The notes under the pieces are model-generated. The model was not told where the DNA came from, searched no databases, and was given only the letters and a program-made list of their open reading frames with translations. From Vespa crabro (taxonomy: Eukaryota; Arthropoda; Insecta; Hymenoptera; Vespidae), in the NCBI RefSeq assembly GCF_910589235.1, contig NC_060976.1:3922253-3986252 (forward strand): a stretch of DNA of 64,000 nt. The letters run 5' to 3'. Positions 40,245-53,420 of this stretch are shown one piece after another. Both the position numbers and the translations under genes were made by a program. Every line of letters starts with the position of its first letter. Position 1 is the first letter of the stretch.

Positions 40245-40560
40245 CTGATGCATCCTTTACATTCATGCGTGTGTGGACGCACGCGCACAAAACCGTTCTA
40301 CATAACACGTTCATCGTTAGAAAATATACGTAACTTGTACGCGTTCGAAATTTTCTCTCCTTCTTCCCCTCTTCTCTCTCTCTCTCTCTCCCTCCCTCCC
40401 TTTCCCCCAATTGTAAATACATAAATAGGCAGTATCGAATATCAAACGGTTTCGCCACCGATCCTATTGATATCGATATCGAGTTACAGCGAGGTTTAAC
40501 TCTAGAGCCGATGTACGCTTCAATACGGCCAACAAGATAGATGTAGCACTCTGTGCGTGT

Positions 40561-40596
<36 letters not shown>

Positions 40597-42565
40597 TCCC
40601 TCTTTCGTGTGCACGTAACACGGCACCGTTAACAGCGCGACTAGATCTTTTATTTTTGACATTTTCGTAACGCTGAATCACGGTTTCATGAACGAGAATT
40701 TCCTATGATCGAAGAGAGAAAACGTTCCGATTGTACATTCACTATTGCGAGATGAGATAATATCGATTCTGTAGATAGAATCGAATAGATTCAATAGATT
40801 ATTAGCTTCGTATAAATGATAAAACGATTAGAAGAAACATTTTTCGTAATATCATTCTCTCTCTTTCTCATTCAAGCAATAAAGGTAGATATTCATTCAT
40901 TATTCGTCCAATAGGTAAAACACGGCTATGAAAAGAGTTTTTTGATTCTGTTTCTCTTTGTTCTTATTTTGCATATAACTATGTCCATGTATCTAGATGT
41001 GCACCCTTACCTTCCGGTCTCGTGATTTTTTCATTTTCGCACGAAGCAGCCCTCCGCTAGTGAACGAAGACATTCCAGCCCGTTCGCTGCCCCTACATTT
41101 TCATTCTTCTGTTTTTTTTCCCCCTTTCCAACTCATCCGCATCCTAGCGTCTCGCTTTTTCGCTCTCCACACTTTTTTTACATCTTGCTTCGCCAATATT
41201 CTTTTTTTTCTTCCCCTCGCGAGAACACTACTATCAACGATGGACGTTGTCTACGAAAGAAAAATATTTCCAATCCTCGATACTTGTCCTCGTTTGATAC
41301 TTCGCCGTACGCGCTATTTTAGCACGATTGCAGTAAATGACGTAAACCGATTATATTTTTTCCAACTTATAGACGATTAGTTTTTGGTATTTAATGCAGA
41401 ACAATTATTATTAATCTACTGTTTCATTGAATATAATAATTATAATCATTTGGAAACAGGAATATGTTATGTAAGTATAAAATAGTTATGGAATCAATAA
41501 AATTTTTGATGCAGTTAATACAGCAATTAGTACTGCGGTATTTCACTGTTTTATTGTATATAATAATAATAGAAATTTTCAATTAGCATTAAATTATTAT
41601 GTAAGCCGAGAACAATAATAAAATTAATAAAATGTATGATTGCTAATGTAAAGGAGAAAAATATTCCTACTGATAAATTCTGATCTCTAAATATTGCAAC
41701 ACGTATCTGTCGGTTCATAATGCCAGTCATTGCCAGTTTTGATATTCTAGGACCAAAGGTGAATTGGTCATAGCAGTAGGATTGTTCGAAGGGAAAAGAA
41801 TTCGAGGTAGCACAATCTTTTTCCTTTCTTTTTTACGAATCTATTGGCGATTCGCTTGGGAAAAGGATATAATCCTGGATTCCCGTGTCGAACATGGAAT
41901 ATAGAAACGAGGAATAAATTTACGCGTACGTCGAGAGGCGATAAATATTTTTTCTGAGACAGGCTTGCGCTCGTCGACGAAATGATTTTATGAGGAAAGT
42001 AAAATAGATTTCTTTTCGATGAAACCATAAAAGTTCTTTATTTTCCCACGAAGAGAGGAGAGAGAGCGAGAGCGAGAGCGAGAGAGAGAGAGAGAGAGAA
42101 AATGCAGATATCGACGAATTAATTAGATTTTCTAATTTTCCTACATTGCCGTCGTAGTGTAATTCATCATAACAGATAGAAAAGACGTGCTAAAATTAAT
42201 CTATATTTCAGCGACGTCAGAATAAATTGCCGGAACTTTGGGGGAAAAGCAACGCTTCGCAGTTTGAACTAGGAAATACGCTGTCACGTTATCGAATTAC
42301 AAATAATATTACTTGATATAATAACGATTTATCGTTGATATCGAAACGGCGAAAAGTCAATATTTCGTATAACAGTTGGTAATTTTAGTTAAATCAAAGT
42401 TCCTAGGGACAAATAGTTCATCGATCGTTACAAATACCTCCCCACCATTCTCGGATAAAGCCAAAGATAATTATTTCCACTTTCAAAATGTTACGATACT
42501 TATCTTCACTTCGATACTTTCGAACTTCCATTTATTTTGATAAAAATCTATCTCAAAGAAAGAAA

Positions 42566-42570
<5 letters not shown>

Positions 42571-42605
<35 letters not shown>
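42571..42605. repeat. (GA)n microsatellite
   Basis: About 17 GA units ending in a G-rich run. Confidence 0.95.
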
Positions 42606-42608
<3 letters not shown>

Positions 42609-43907
42609 GGGGGCGAATAAACGAAGAAGCGCAGCTTTTACAGGCCTCGAAGCAAGCATCTATCGAAAACTTATTCGAATCTATTTTTATTCTATTCGAC
42701 TACTCTTGGAATTTATCAGGCGTCTGTAAAGTGTATAAAGTATGTTCTTTGTGTCGTAGTAACGCTCGCTATAGCAGTGAAGTATCTGCCAAACAGAGAA
42801 GAATTCTTCCATCAAGTAGGAAGAAGAACGTGATCGAGCTTTCGAAGCGTTAGCATTCAACCTAGTTTCACGCGTATCGCCGAATAAAGAATCTGTATCT
42901 TTCTTTCTATCTCGCTTTCTCTTTCTTCTTCTACGACGCCAAAATACGAATCTCGAAACGATACGAAGTGATTCGAAACGATAGATTATGTATAGTACGA
43001 GGGAACCTTTACGCCAGAGGCGTCGATTTCGAGAGCGTTAGTAGTGTGAACGACAGAGGGTAAGGGAAGGGAATAGTGGGTATGCAAAAGGGATGGGGAG
43101 TAGAGAAAGCCGAAAACGCACCTAAACGGGCGCATCGGGCTAGAGTAATGTAATCTCGTCATCGTTGCTCACGCTTGTCGCTGGTAATAACGATTATTTT
43201 CGTGGTTCCCGACGTGAAATAAACGCCTGGTTCGCGTATCGCTGCAACGCGCCAGTTCTGCAATATGCTTTGCGATATAAATTTCACGCGATTTCGCGGG
43301 ATATGTGGCGAAACGTCAATCTATCCTCGATCGAAGCGCCACTGTACGATAAGAGGAGGAGAAGTAATAATATTGCGAACGAGTAATAATATCGCGAGAG
43401 ATAATGCCGATTGTCGGTGATCGCCTTGCTATTTTAATTATCATAGAAACTATTGCTATGCCTGCATATAATGGAAAGAAAAAAAAATCTTCGTCTATCG
43501 AACACTGCAACAGAGAAATGGTTTCATGGAAGAAAAGAAAAGAAAGAAAAAAAATTTCTTACTTAATCTAGCATCTCTATGAAGATTTACTGATATCAAA
43601 TTGAATAAGATTGAATAATAAATAAAAACCGAAAAAGTTGGATTGTCTCGATGCTAGGCGAGAGACTAGATCGATCGGGAATAAATCGACGAACGATTCA
43701 ATAATTATTGAAAAAACGAGAAAGGCTAGCGCGTGAAACGACGTCGACGACTAGAAGAAGTTTGGCGAACTTTTACTTTCCCCCTTTTCTCCCTCTGAGC
43801 CGAACAAACTCTTTGGCTTATTTTCCAAATGCAAATATCCGGAATAATCCATATTTTACGTCAAGATGATACCGCGTCCTCCGTAGCTAGCAGTCTAGGC
43901 ATCCACT

Positions 43908-43938
43908 TTCCTTCCTTCCTTCCTTCCTTCCTTCCTTC
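43908..43938. repeat. (TTCC)n tetranucleotide microsatellite
   Basis: Nearly eight uninterrupted TTCC units. Confidence 0.95.
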
Positions 43939-44008
43939 GGTCTCTTCTTTTCACGCGTTATCTCGCATGTGGAAAGTTTATTCGCAAAGTTCTCGAGTTT
44001 CGTCTTCG

Positions 44009-44010
<2 letters not shown>

Positions 44011-44050
<40 letters not shown>
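44011..44050. repeat. (GTC)n trinucleotide microsatellite
   Basis: Thirteen GTC units, the same motif as the (TCG)22 tract at 2966. On the plus strand it encodes polyserine in one frame, which is not considered a gene. Confidence 0.95.
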
Positions 44051-44051
<1 letters not shown>

Positions 44052-46360
44052 TGTTGGACGAAGAAAAGAAAGACGGTAGGAGCGTGCGCCCCCTTGTGAA
44101 TCTTTCTTGATCCTATGGAGTATTACGCGAATCTGTCAAAAGTATCATCTTCTCACCTCCCTCGACGTCGCCGCCCCTAAGTCGTCGGAACGTTTCCACT
44201 CGAGAAATCGTGCGGAACGGGAACGAAATGATGCTTATTTTTCGTATTCCACGTTATATCACATAAATACATACACGGACGTATACATAGACTATGTACA
44301 AAAAGAATCCGTCGAATTTTTTTCCCTCCATTGTGCTTTCTCCTCTTTTCTCCCGAGAAGTAGAGGATTTTCGTCTACAATGTTTTCTATTTATCGAGGT
44401 TCTCCATTGAAAATCTCGTTGTTCTGACGTACAGGAGCTTGAGCGATGGGGTCGAGCGGGGTTAAATTTCGTTTAATACACGGCCGAGGAGAACAAGGCA
44501 AATACGATTTGTCCAAAGCTTACGCTTTTGTTTATCCTCGAGGACGCAGTTTCGACACGAGGGCTATTGCGGAAGCGTACTCACCCGAAAGTCTCTTCGA
44601 GTTTAACTTGGAAACAAGCCACGAGAGTCGTATCGGCGGTAAATCCACCTAAACGCGCTTTCCCCTTCCTCTTATTGCGCATAGAATGTGAATACGTGCG
44701 CGACCACGGACAAGGTTTGTCACTTTAACCACGAAAGGGAAGTTCCCACGATGTTTATCGACGATCATCCTATGAATCATATGAGAAATGGTATAATACT
44801 CTATTAAAGAGCTTTAAAAATTTTAAGAGTAAAGAGTTAGTATTCTCATTAAACAAATTTGCTTAGAGAAAGTGCAGAAATAGAAGAAGGAGATTTAACC
44901 TCGATTAGTTTTAAATATACATACTTCTGCTAATCCCATTTACTGGGGTTTACGGGGGAGGGCGGGCGCGGGATCCTTTATGCGTTTCTAAATTTTCCCA
45001 AGAGCGGAAACGCAAATATTAGCGACGTCTTACCCAAAGATCGTAAGGCTGCTGCGTGTGCAGGAGAGAGTGAGAAAGTGGGAGGGAGAAAACGGCGAAA
45101 AAAAAAAGACAAAGCCGATAGGTCGTAAAGAAACTCGAGTATTATATGGGAAGAGTCGAGGAAATATCGCAAGAAGAAGCGGGTAAATCGCGATAACTCG
45201 TGCGAGCCTCTTGCCTCGGAGGGAAAAGCGAAAAGTTTTGTCGAAATAAGGAATAAGAAGAGATATCTCCGAACGAGATAGCGAAAAAGGTTAGCAACGA
45301 TGGTTGCTAGCGGAATTCTCTCGGTGCTGCAGCCACGGAAAGGATGGTTGAAATAACGTCATGGTATTTTCTTTCGATTCTACCGACCGAACTGAAGGAA
45401 TCGGAAGGTCCGACGATCGCCTGAATCGACGGAACGTATCGCGATAAGGTATCGAAGGAGGAGGCTCGTTAATTTTCCGAAAAGTCGTTAGAAATCCGCA
45501 CTCGAGAAAAACATCATCTTTTCGGGCAAATGGAATCGGGGAAAGGATTCGAACGGAAAACTCGATTTCGCGATTTTACTTTTGAAATATGAAAAATAAT
45601 AAAGCGAAAGAGAGAGCTTTCCGGGAATTTTTAGGATTTTGAAAAATTAATACGATAGCGGGACTAAAAGCGATAGCTTGCGCTTATATTTTACTCTTAT
45701 GCACTCTCTTCCATCAGCATTAAAATATTTTATTATTATTATTAGTATTATTATTATATATCCTAAAAGAATGAAAACCAATAAAGCTTTCAAATATTAT
45801 GCCGATTATTTGCAAAAAAAAAAAAAAGAAAAAAAAAAAGAAAAAAGAAAAAGAAAAATAGAAAAGGAACTTTTTTGTTTATAATTTCTTCGAATAAAAA
45901 TTTTAACGGGAGTCAGTACAATTATTGATTTTTCAAAATTTTCGAATGATAATTTTAACTTCGCAGACACGAGGATTCATCATCGGACTGCATACATCTA
46001 CGATACCTCGACGCTAATTTAATTTAGTCACAACGACCAAGGTAATGCGTGTAATTTCTCCCTCGTCACCAGGTACGTATGGACGCACGCGTTAAAAAGT
46101 TACCGTTAATTACAACACATTCTATCGTCATACATAATTGGAAGTTCTACGGTAATTAGCGCGATAATCCAACGCACGCTCCTTTGAAAATTTGATAACG
46201 TTCAGCTTTTATGACGGGCCAAAGGTTCGCATTGAGACGCGTGCTTATTATTTGCCCAACAGTGATTTGCCAACGGATAAAAGGTAGGCAAAAAGAAAAA
46301 TGGAAAAAAATGGAGATCTTCATCCAACTGTTGCGAAGATCTCGCGCAGAAATGAACGTA

Positions 46361-46368
46361 TGACGTCA
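46361..46368. promoter_or_regulatory. CRE-like palindrome TGACGTCA
   Basis: A second perfect CREB/ATF consensus in the same gene's introns, in a short GC-richer context (about 46318-46390). Function unknown. Confidence 0.25.
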
Positions 46369-49300
46369 CGGATACGCGGGGATGGTGGAACCAATTAAAA
46401 GTTCGCGGCCAACGAAGCCAATTGTCTACATTGGTGCAAGGAGAATATAGTTAGGGTGCTTCGAAAATTGTCTTTGTTCGAAAACGCGAGATCGCGTTTG
46501 TTTTGTCGAACGAAAGACGACAACGACGACGGGAAGGAAGTTCGAGAGGAGGAAGCAAATATTTTCATGCTTTTAAAGGAGCTACTTAAAAATTTTTCAC
46601 TGTCTTTGACGGAAAATATGTGTTCCGTAAAAGAGCAAATTAGAAAATGAAAGAGACGTTTCATAAATTGTTGTATTGTGCAACTCGAATAAAGCAAATG
46701 GACCTCCTTCTCGTTATATTAGAATAATCTTCTTATGCACGTTTTAATTTGTCTCAAATTTATAGGAATAAATAATACATTAATTAATGAATAAATATTA
46801 AAGCGAAAATAATGATAATAAAAATTATATTATCAAACTTTTGTTTACTGAAAAGGAATAAAATATTAGATTATTGCGTGTCTCTTATCGCGTAATAAAC
46901 TACATTAAACATTATCATTTTGTAATCACATGCTTTTAAGAGATAAACAAAATGTCGTCGAACTTTTCTTCTAAATCTTCAAAATTAATTTTTTGAAATA
47001 TTTTTTTGATTTATAACAAAGGACGCAATTATTCGTAGATAAAAAGGAAACGAAGTTTTTTTTTTTTTTTTTTTACCATAAACGCAACTACGAAAGCTTT
47101 CCAAGGACGGATCAGAGTGTACAAGTTTTTAGTAAATGAGAATCGTGAAATTAGCGACAAGCATTTTGCGAAATCAAAACGTTATAAGCTTTTTTATATG
47201 AAAAAAAAAAAAAAAAAAAACAATTGTCCTACATCATAGACTCTTCAATTTTTGCCGTTTAACAGTTTCCTTCGTAATGCTCGTAAAAAGAACAACGACG
47301 AAGACTAAGCGAAAGATGATGAATAATCTTAACGTTATGAGAATTAAATCGAGCTAAAAAATGCGGAATAAAAATTTAATTTACTCGTAGATATGATAAA
47401 ATCGATTTCCATAATTCGTGTCTACATGTTTATAAATGCAACGAATCGTGGTATATCTGGATTTAAAACGGCGTACTCTTGTTACTCGTTAACGATAGTT
47501 GGATAGCTTATACTTTTGGAGAAGGTGCGTTTTCCGTCAACGAAAAACAAATAGCGTTCGCGCTCGTATCCCACGCTCTCGACATTTTCCATCGTACGTA
47601 ACAATCGATATCGGAGAGATAATGAATAAACGAGGAAAAAAAAAAAAAAAGAAAAATAACAGAATTCGTATCAATCGAAATCAGTTCTATGCATTCGCCG
47701 TCGCAAAACCACACATTAAAACTGATCGGAAAAAATAGGACTCGTGCAAAAGTATCCAATAGGAAATATACATTTGTAATATTTTACTTTCTAAATAGAA
47801 ATATTTTTAACGACACTTACACTTTTACGTTCGGAATCAATTATATTCCCTATAGTATCGTCGAAATGAGAATGTAATTATTCTTCAAGTTGAAAAATAT
47901 CCATTACTATTTTTGGCAGTATGATGAGAATGGGTCAGCGAAGAGAAACCAATCGATCACGCGTTTCGTTCTCACAAAATTGTAAAAAAATGTCCCGTTT
48001 GAAATTTGTTCGAGTTCGAACAATCCATGTATCAAAGAAGGACATTCTGTTTGAAACAATGTACTTCTTTTTTTATTAATCGGAATAGACATTCGAAATA
48101 TAGTCTACGTTATTCCATTCGACAAAGTTAATTTCGTTAAGATACTTTTGTAAGTTGATTTATAAAGAAGTAACATATTTCGTATATGAAAATAGATAAA
48201 AATTCGTCGAAAGGAAATATTTATCCAAGGTGAGAATGATCGAAGGAAAAAAGAAGGAGTAAGCAAAAGGTAAAGGAATTGCAAAGTTCTGAATTGTTTT
48301 TTTTTTTTTTTTTTTCACACAGCCATTTGTCAAACTGACGACACGTAATAAGAAAAACGAAGAAACGCGTATATTTCGTTCTCGTCTATTCTCGTTTTTC
48401 GACGTTTCCTTCGTGCCCGAGCAGCAATTTTTATTTATATACATATATGGTCTTTACCGATATCTCCAATCTTTGCCAACGCCGAACTCTAAACGCTTAC
48501 CGACCTATGTTGCGGCACGCGTTGCACCTGGGAATCACAGGGTGTAACGAAAGATAATCGGTTCGACCTACTAGCTGTTTGGTTCAAATTACATCGAGGT
48601 AGTAACAACGAGAATCGCCTACGAATTTCAACATGAAAAGTATCAAAACGGATATCAGAAATACAAGCACGATCGTTCAAAGGGACAACGAGTTTGCGGG
48701 TGTGCGTGCCGAGATGTTGGATGAAAAGGGTTTTGTGCGCTTCGAATGTATTTTCGACGGCTTTAACGCGAGCCGTTTTCTAATGCCCATAAAACTCGTC
48801 GATTTTGAAAATGATTACAGCAGTGCTGAGTACAGATATGTAGGTAGTTAGGTAGATAAAACGCATAAAATCCGACTGCAGGGGACGATGGCGAAATGAA
48901 ACGGAGGGGAATAATAAAACCGGAGTTCATCGTCGGATCGAACGACGACGACGAGGATCTTGATTTTTACTGTCGTTCAATATCCTCTTCGGGCTTCGAA
49001 TATAGATCGAGAGTCGCAGCGCTTCCTTTGGTGGTCCATAGGGCTAGTGCATTTTCAAAATAGCTTCGGAGGAATGGATATTGTGGTTACGAGACGAGAA
49101 TATACTGGCCGTCACACGGAAATCGATATACCGAGCGTATAGCGAATGGGATTTCCTTACTACGATCAAATCCTTCCTTCCTATCTTTCTCTACCTAGGC
49201 GAGAAATACCGAAGGATACTCTCCCTTCTCTGTTGCACGCATCGCGATTTTCAGCGAGACGAGTTCGATCGCTTTCCCGCTTAAATTCATCCTCTTCGCA

Positions 49301-49678
49301 TATCTTTTATCGGAAAACTTTTTGCTCCTTGATCTTCGCTAGAGCAATATTTACGTTTTCGAGGACTTTATCGTTATCGTACGTAATCGTTATTAAGTTC
49401 ACATTCGTCGTAATCGCAATTAAGTTTGAGAATGTATAATAGAATAGCGAGAAGATCTTGGAGAAAATAAGTCGTTATTCCGGTCTCTCCGATACGACTT
49501 CGACCTGGCAGCCGTTCAACTTTTCCAAGAATTCTATGCGATAATTTTAGTGACGCCATGTGCACCGGTTGCACTACTAAAATTATTCCCATCTTGAAAT
49601 GTAAAGAACAGATACGGAGGAAGACAATTTGTAAAGTTTCAAATTAATTGTACCTAATCGAAACGTCGAACGACTCAC

Positions 49679-49737
49679 CTCACTTTGCTTTGCTCCGAAC
49701 GTGGTGAATCCTCCGGCGACTTATATCTCTTGCCTGG
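49679..49737 (-). CDS. Scgdelta: Probable upstream coding exon of the sarcoglycan gene
   Basis: The acceptor is TTCTCTTCTCTGTTACAG ending at 49738 and the donor is AG|GTGAGT at 49678; both are strong. The 59-nt exon reads PGKRYKSPEDSPRSEQSKV plus two bases (AG). Those bases join the A at 14581 to give Arg and then the MSRNQ start of the next exon in frame, with no stop. The hydrophilic, Ser/Pro-rich product suits a cytoplasmic tail. A second AG four bases into the exon (CAG then CCAG) would start it at 49733 instead, changing the upstream phase from 0 to 1. It could still be 5' UTR that happens to be open. The intron to the next exon is about 35.1 kb. Confidence 0.65.
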
Positions 49738-50662
49738 CTGTAACAGAGAAGAGAAAAAAGGAAATAAATAAATCGATAAATCATCGACTTGGTCGATCAA
49801 TTGCTCGTGGCAAGAGCAATCCTCTATGATACACTTTCAACAAAATAAAGTAAGCGTAATGTTCGTTATTGCAAAAACCAATCACGGACTCGTTACATTA
49901 TAATGCTTCACCGAGCAACGGCGACTTTGATAAAAAACAAGCAGATCTCCCGCGCATTCGGAATCGTCGAATAGCCGCCACTAACCGTCAGCCCTGTTGG
50001 TGCGCCGATTTTCCGTAAATGACGCGCGTGCCGAGTTAACAACGTTGAAAAGCCCTGGGAATAAAATTTTTGTCGATGGCCGAGCGATGTTTTGACCGAT
50101 CAGAAAAACGGCTTCGTCCAAACCATGTGCCGGTGCGGCCAACCAGTTGGCGTATTTTCATCGAGCGATACGCATTATGAATTCACGCGTTACCATTCGA
50201 TTCGTTACCTCTTTCAAGTGACCCTAATATTCTTCTTCCTACTATTACGATAGAGACGTACAACTTGTCATATTGTTCTAATTGACATAAGTTTTCACAC
50301 GAATTAATATTTATACGTTTAGATTTTTTTTCTTTTTTAAGAATTATTACTCATTTCTTCGTTGCGAGTCGGTACTCTGTAAGTTCTTCTTTGATAAAGA
50401 GATAAGATGAAAGGCAAGAAAAAGAAAGTAAAATAGAGATAATGTAAGAAAGACAAACATGCGATCGATCGCGAATGTATGTTCCGTGCATCAAGTGTTT
50501 CCAGTTCAAGCGGATCTAATGGCAATTGTATGGAGAGTGCTTTGGCGTTCTATCGGTTGCAGGCATTGTAAGCGCGGGCTTAGGGCTGATGTGAAATCAG
50601 CCTAATCACCGGGAAGTGTCGCCACTACACGGTGCTAATCCGATCGCAGATGCTCCTTTCGT

Positions 50663-50698
<36 letters not shown>

Positions 50699-50779
50699 CC
50701 TTCATTCGCTCTCTCCCTTTCACTGTCTCCGACTGTCCATCCACTCGCATCCGGCCATGTCCCGTTTGTTCCCCTTCTT

Positions 50780-50813
<34 letters not shown>

Positions 50814-53420
50814 GCTCGCTCTACATTGCTACTCGCTCATCGCGTTTCACCCGCAGTGTTTGTTTGCGGCTACGTTAGTGTATCCTAATCGTGGTCGGCC
50901 TGCTTTCGTCCGAAATCTGCGATTGACGAGAACTACGCGTTGAATTAAACAATAGGGACTCGCCTGTCTATCTTGTGCACGATTTCAACGTTTCCATTTG
51001 AATAAACAAGAAACGAGTAATGGTAGTCCTTGTGTACGTAAACAGTACGGTGCAGAGTATTTCGTTCGTCTTCGAACGAATTCATTATTCTTCACGACTT
51101 TAGGCTAATGTTTTAAAGAAACATTATAGAAAGCTATATATTCGAAACGTGGCTTAGAGCAGACATTTCATTGTAAATCGCTTCTCTGCACATCTATAGG
51201 GAAGTGTCATGAAATTCACTGATGATGGACGCTTTCAAACCCGTACGAAATGCGGGACTATAACGATGCATCATTGAATTTAGTTATCTTCGCCAGCAGG
51301 AATCACAGGACGATCGAATATTCAAACGCATGTGAATTGTCTCGCTTGTTCGATTCGAAAGCGTGTAATTTCATTTATCTTTTTTTTCTTTTTTTTTCTT
51401 TTTATGGTTTGGTCAATAATTCAATCAAGCTCTAGTTAAATCTGCTCTTTTTGTTCACGCAAAAGGCACAAGTGAAGTATACAGGACGTCTCGTATTTTT
51501 CGTTCGAGTCTCAAGAGTCGGTTTAAAAAGATGAGGAAGAAAGAGGGGAAAAAAAGCAGAGAAAAAGCGTTGAATAAAAAAAAAAGGAAAAAGAATAAGG
51601 GATAAAGGTAAAAAGAGAGAAAGAGAGAGTAGGAAAAAGCGCGGGAAAAATGAGAAAGGCGAAAGAAAAAGAGCCGTGCGTGGAAAAGAAGGAAAAACGG
51701 TGTCGGCATGAGCGGAGGAGGTAAATATTTTTAAAGCGAAGAACGCGCGCGTTAGAGAGAGCCCCTCTCTAATTAGCTTGGTATACGAAGTGGCTTTTTG
51801 TTTAATTAACACGCTTGTAGTAAACTACAGCTACGTACTGCCTAACCCCTACCTGCTCGTTTCTTCTACAAGCCCATATTTTATACTCTCCTTTTTCAAC
51901 CTTCAACGTGTCTTCCTCCTAACACTCGCCTTTCTCATTCTCTCTCTTTTTCCTCTTACCCTCCCTTCATCTCTTTCTCCTCTTTTCCTCAACGTCGTAC
52001 TCGCTTTTCGTGATACATTCGATGAGTATTAGTTTGCTTAAAATTCGTATTCAAGGGTGTCGAGTTTAAAAAGGGTGTCCTCAAACGAACGAGTTCGTGC
52101 GAGCAAACGAGCTTTCTCTTTTCTTTTCTTCTCTCTAGTCTTCTTTTTCAACGAGCTCGAATGCGTTAGGCAACAAAAGGCGAGACTTTCGATATCGTAC
52201 TTCAATCGATTTTCTCTTTTAGCTTTTTTCAAAAGAAGACTACTTTGATTTCAATGACTGATTAAATCTCGACTCTGATAATTTTAATTCTATCAAAGTT
52301 ACTTTTAGCTCTCTCTCTCTCTCTCTCTCTCTCCCTCTCTCCCTCTCTCTCTCTCCCTCTAACTCTTGAAAGTATTTGAAATTCATTAAAAAACAAAGTG
52401 AAATTTCGAAAAAAAAGAAGATATAATGTCACCTTGTATTTTTTACAATGACCGTGGACGGAGTTCTTCAATAACAAGTTCTCCTGTTTAAGATAGGACA
52501 AATTTGACCTAGCTCGTGCGTGCGAACCATTTGCGTGGCATTAACACGGAATAAAATGAATAAGCGATTTCGAGACCAAAGTCGAGGTGAGAGTTTCGTT
52601 AAAGGCAGCACGATGACACGCGAAACTGCGTTTAATCCTACGCAGGCACGGACTACGAGCCACGATTCGGTTCGGTCTGCGAACAGTCTCGGTGTCGCTG
52701 GACGTTAAGTGCAGGTGGTGTGCCGTATTTATAGCTTCACCGTGACTCCTCTTTCTTCCTCTTTCTACCTCCTCCATCTTCTCATTCGACGTTGTTGCTT
52801 TATCCTAAAATCCTTCGCTTGCAGCTACCATGTTAACTATTAGCTATTAACGTTAGTAAACTTTCGAGTCTTCCTCGAAGATTAATTAAAGTCGTTCCAT
52901 AAATGATTAAGAGTTATAATGTAATGGCGTAAAATGGAAAATGATAGGTAGGCAGCACACTACTAGACAAAATTATTCACTATTATTACAATTATCTTTT
53001 AATAATAATTATTACATTTCCCTTATCATGAAAATATCGAAGTCGATAATAGTATTATAAGAAAAATGGTATTACGAAAGATAAATATTATCGGAGCAAG
53101 AGACAATCAAATATTTAAAAGATGAAGGATGAACTTTGGAGATGGCTCTAATAAAATTGACTCTCGACGTTTACGTGTGAGAAATCATTCAGATGAATCG
53201 TCCATTTTAAATCTTCCCGCGTTACGCCCACGGAATAATCGCGATAATCGTACTGCGTCACGAATGGTATATATATATAGATGAAAGAACTAGCTGCTCC
53301 CGTAGTATGGTTGCCTTAACGAGGAGACTTCCTCGAGAAGTGGTCGAGTCGGCTCGCGAAGGGTTGCTAAGAGGGGTGCATGATAGGAAAACGCGAAAGT
53401 CGAGCGGTCAACACTTTTAC
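49738..53420. other. Region between the 49.7-kb exon and the candidate first exon
   Basis: Mostly AT-rich, with (TC)n at 50663-50687, 50780-50806 and 52309-52360. A TATATATATATA run at 53268-53279 precedes the candidate exon block on the plus strand. No additional exon with convincing splice sites was found. Confidence 0.5.

Larger units (their letters stand above)
39000..49678. other. Giant sarcoglycan intron, segment 4
   Basis: Holds the (TA)n at 39041-39088, (CT)n at 40203-40239 and 40565-40592, (GA)n at 42571-42605, (TTCC)n at 43908-43938, (GTC)n at 44011-44050 and a CRE-like site at 46361. Two small open frames with protein-like composition (44446-44652 and 48633-48851, plus strand) are noted as findings but not called as genes. 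Confidence 0.6.
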
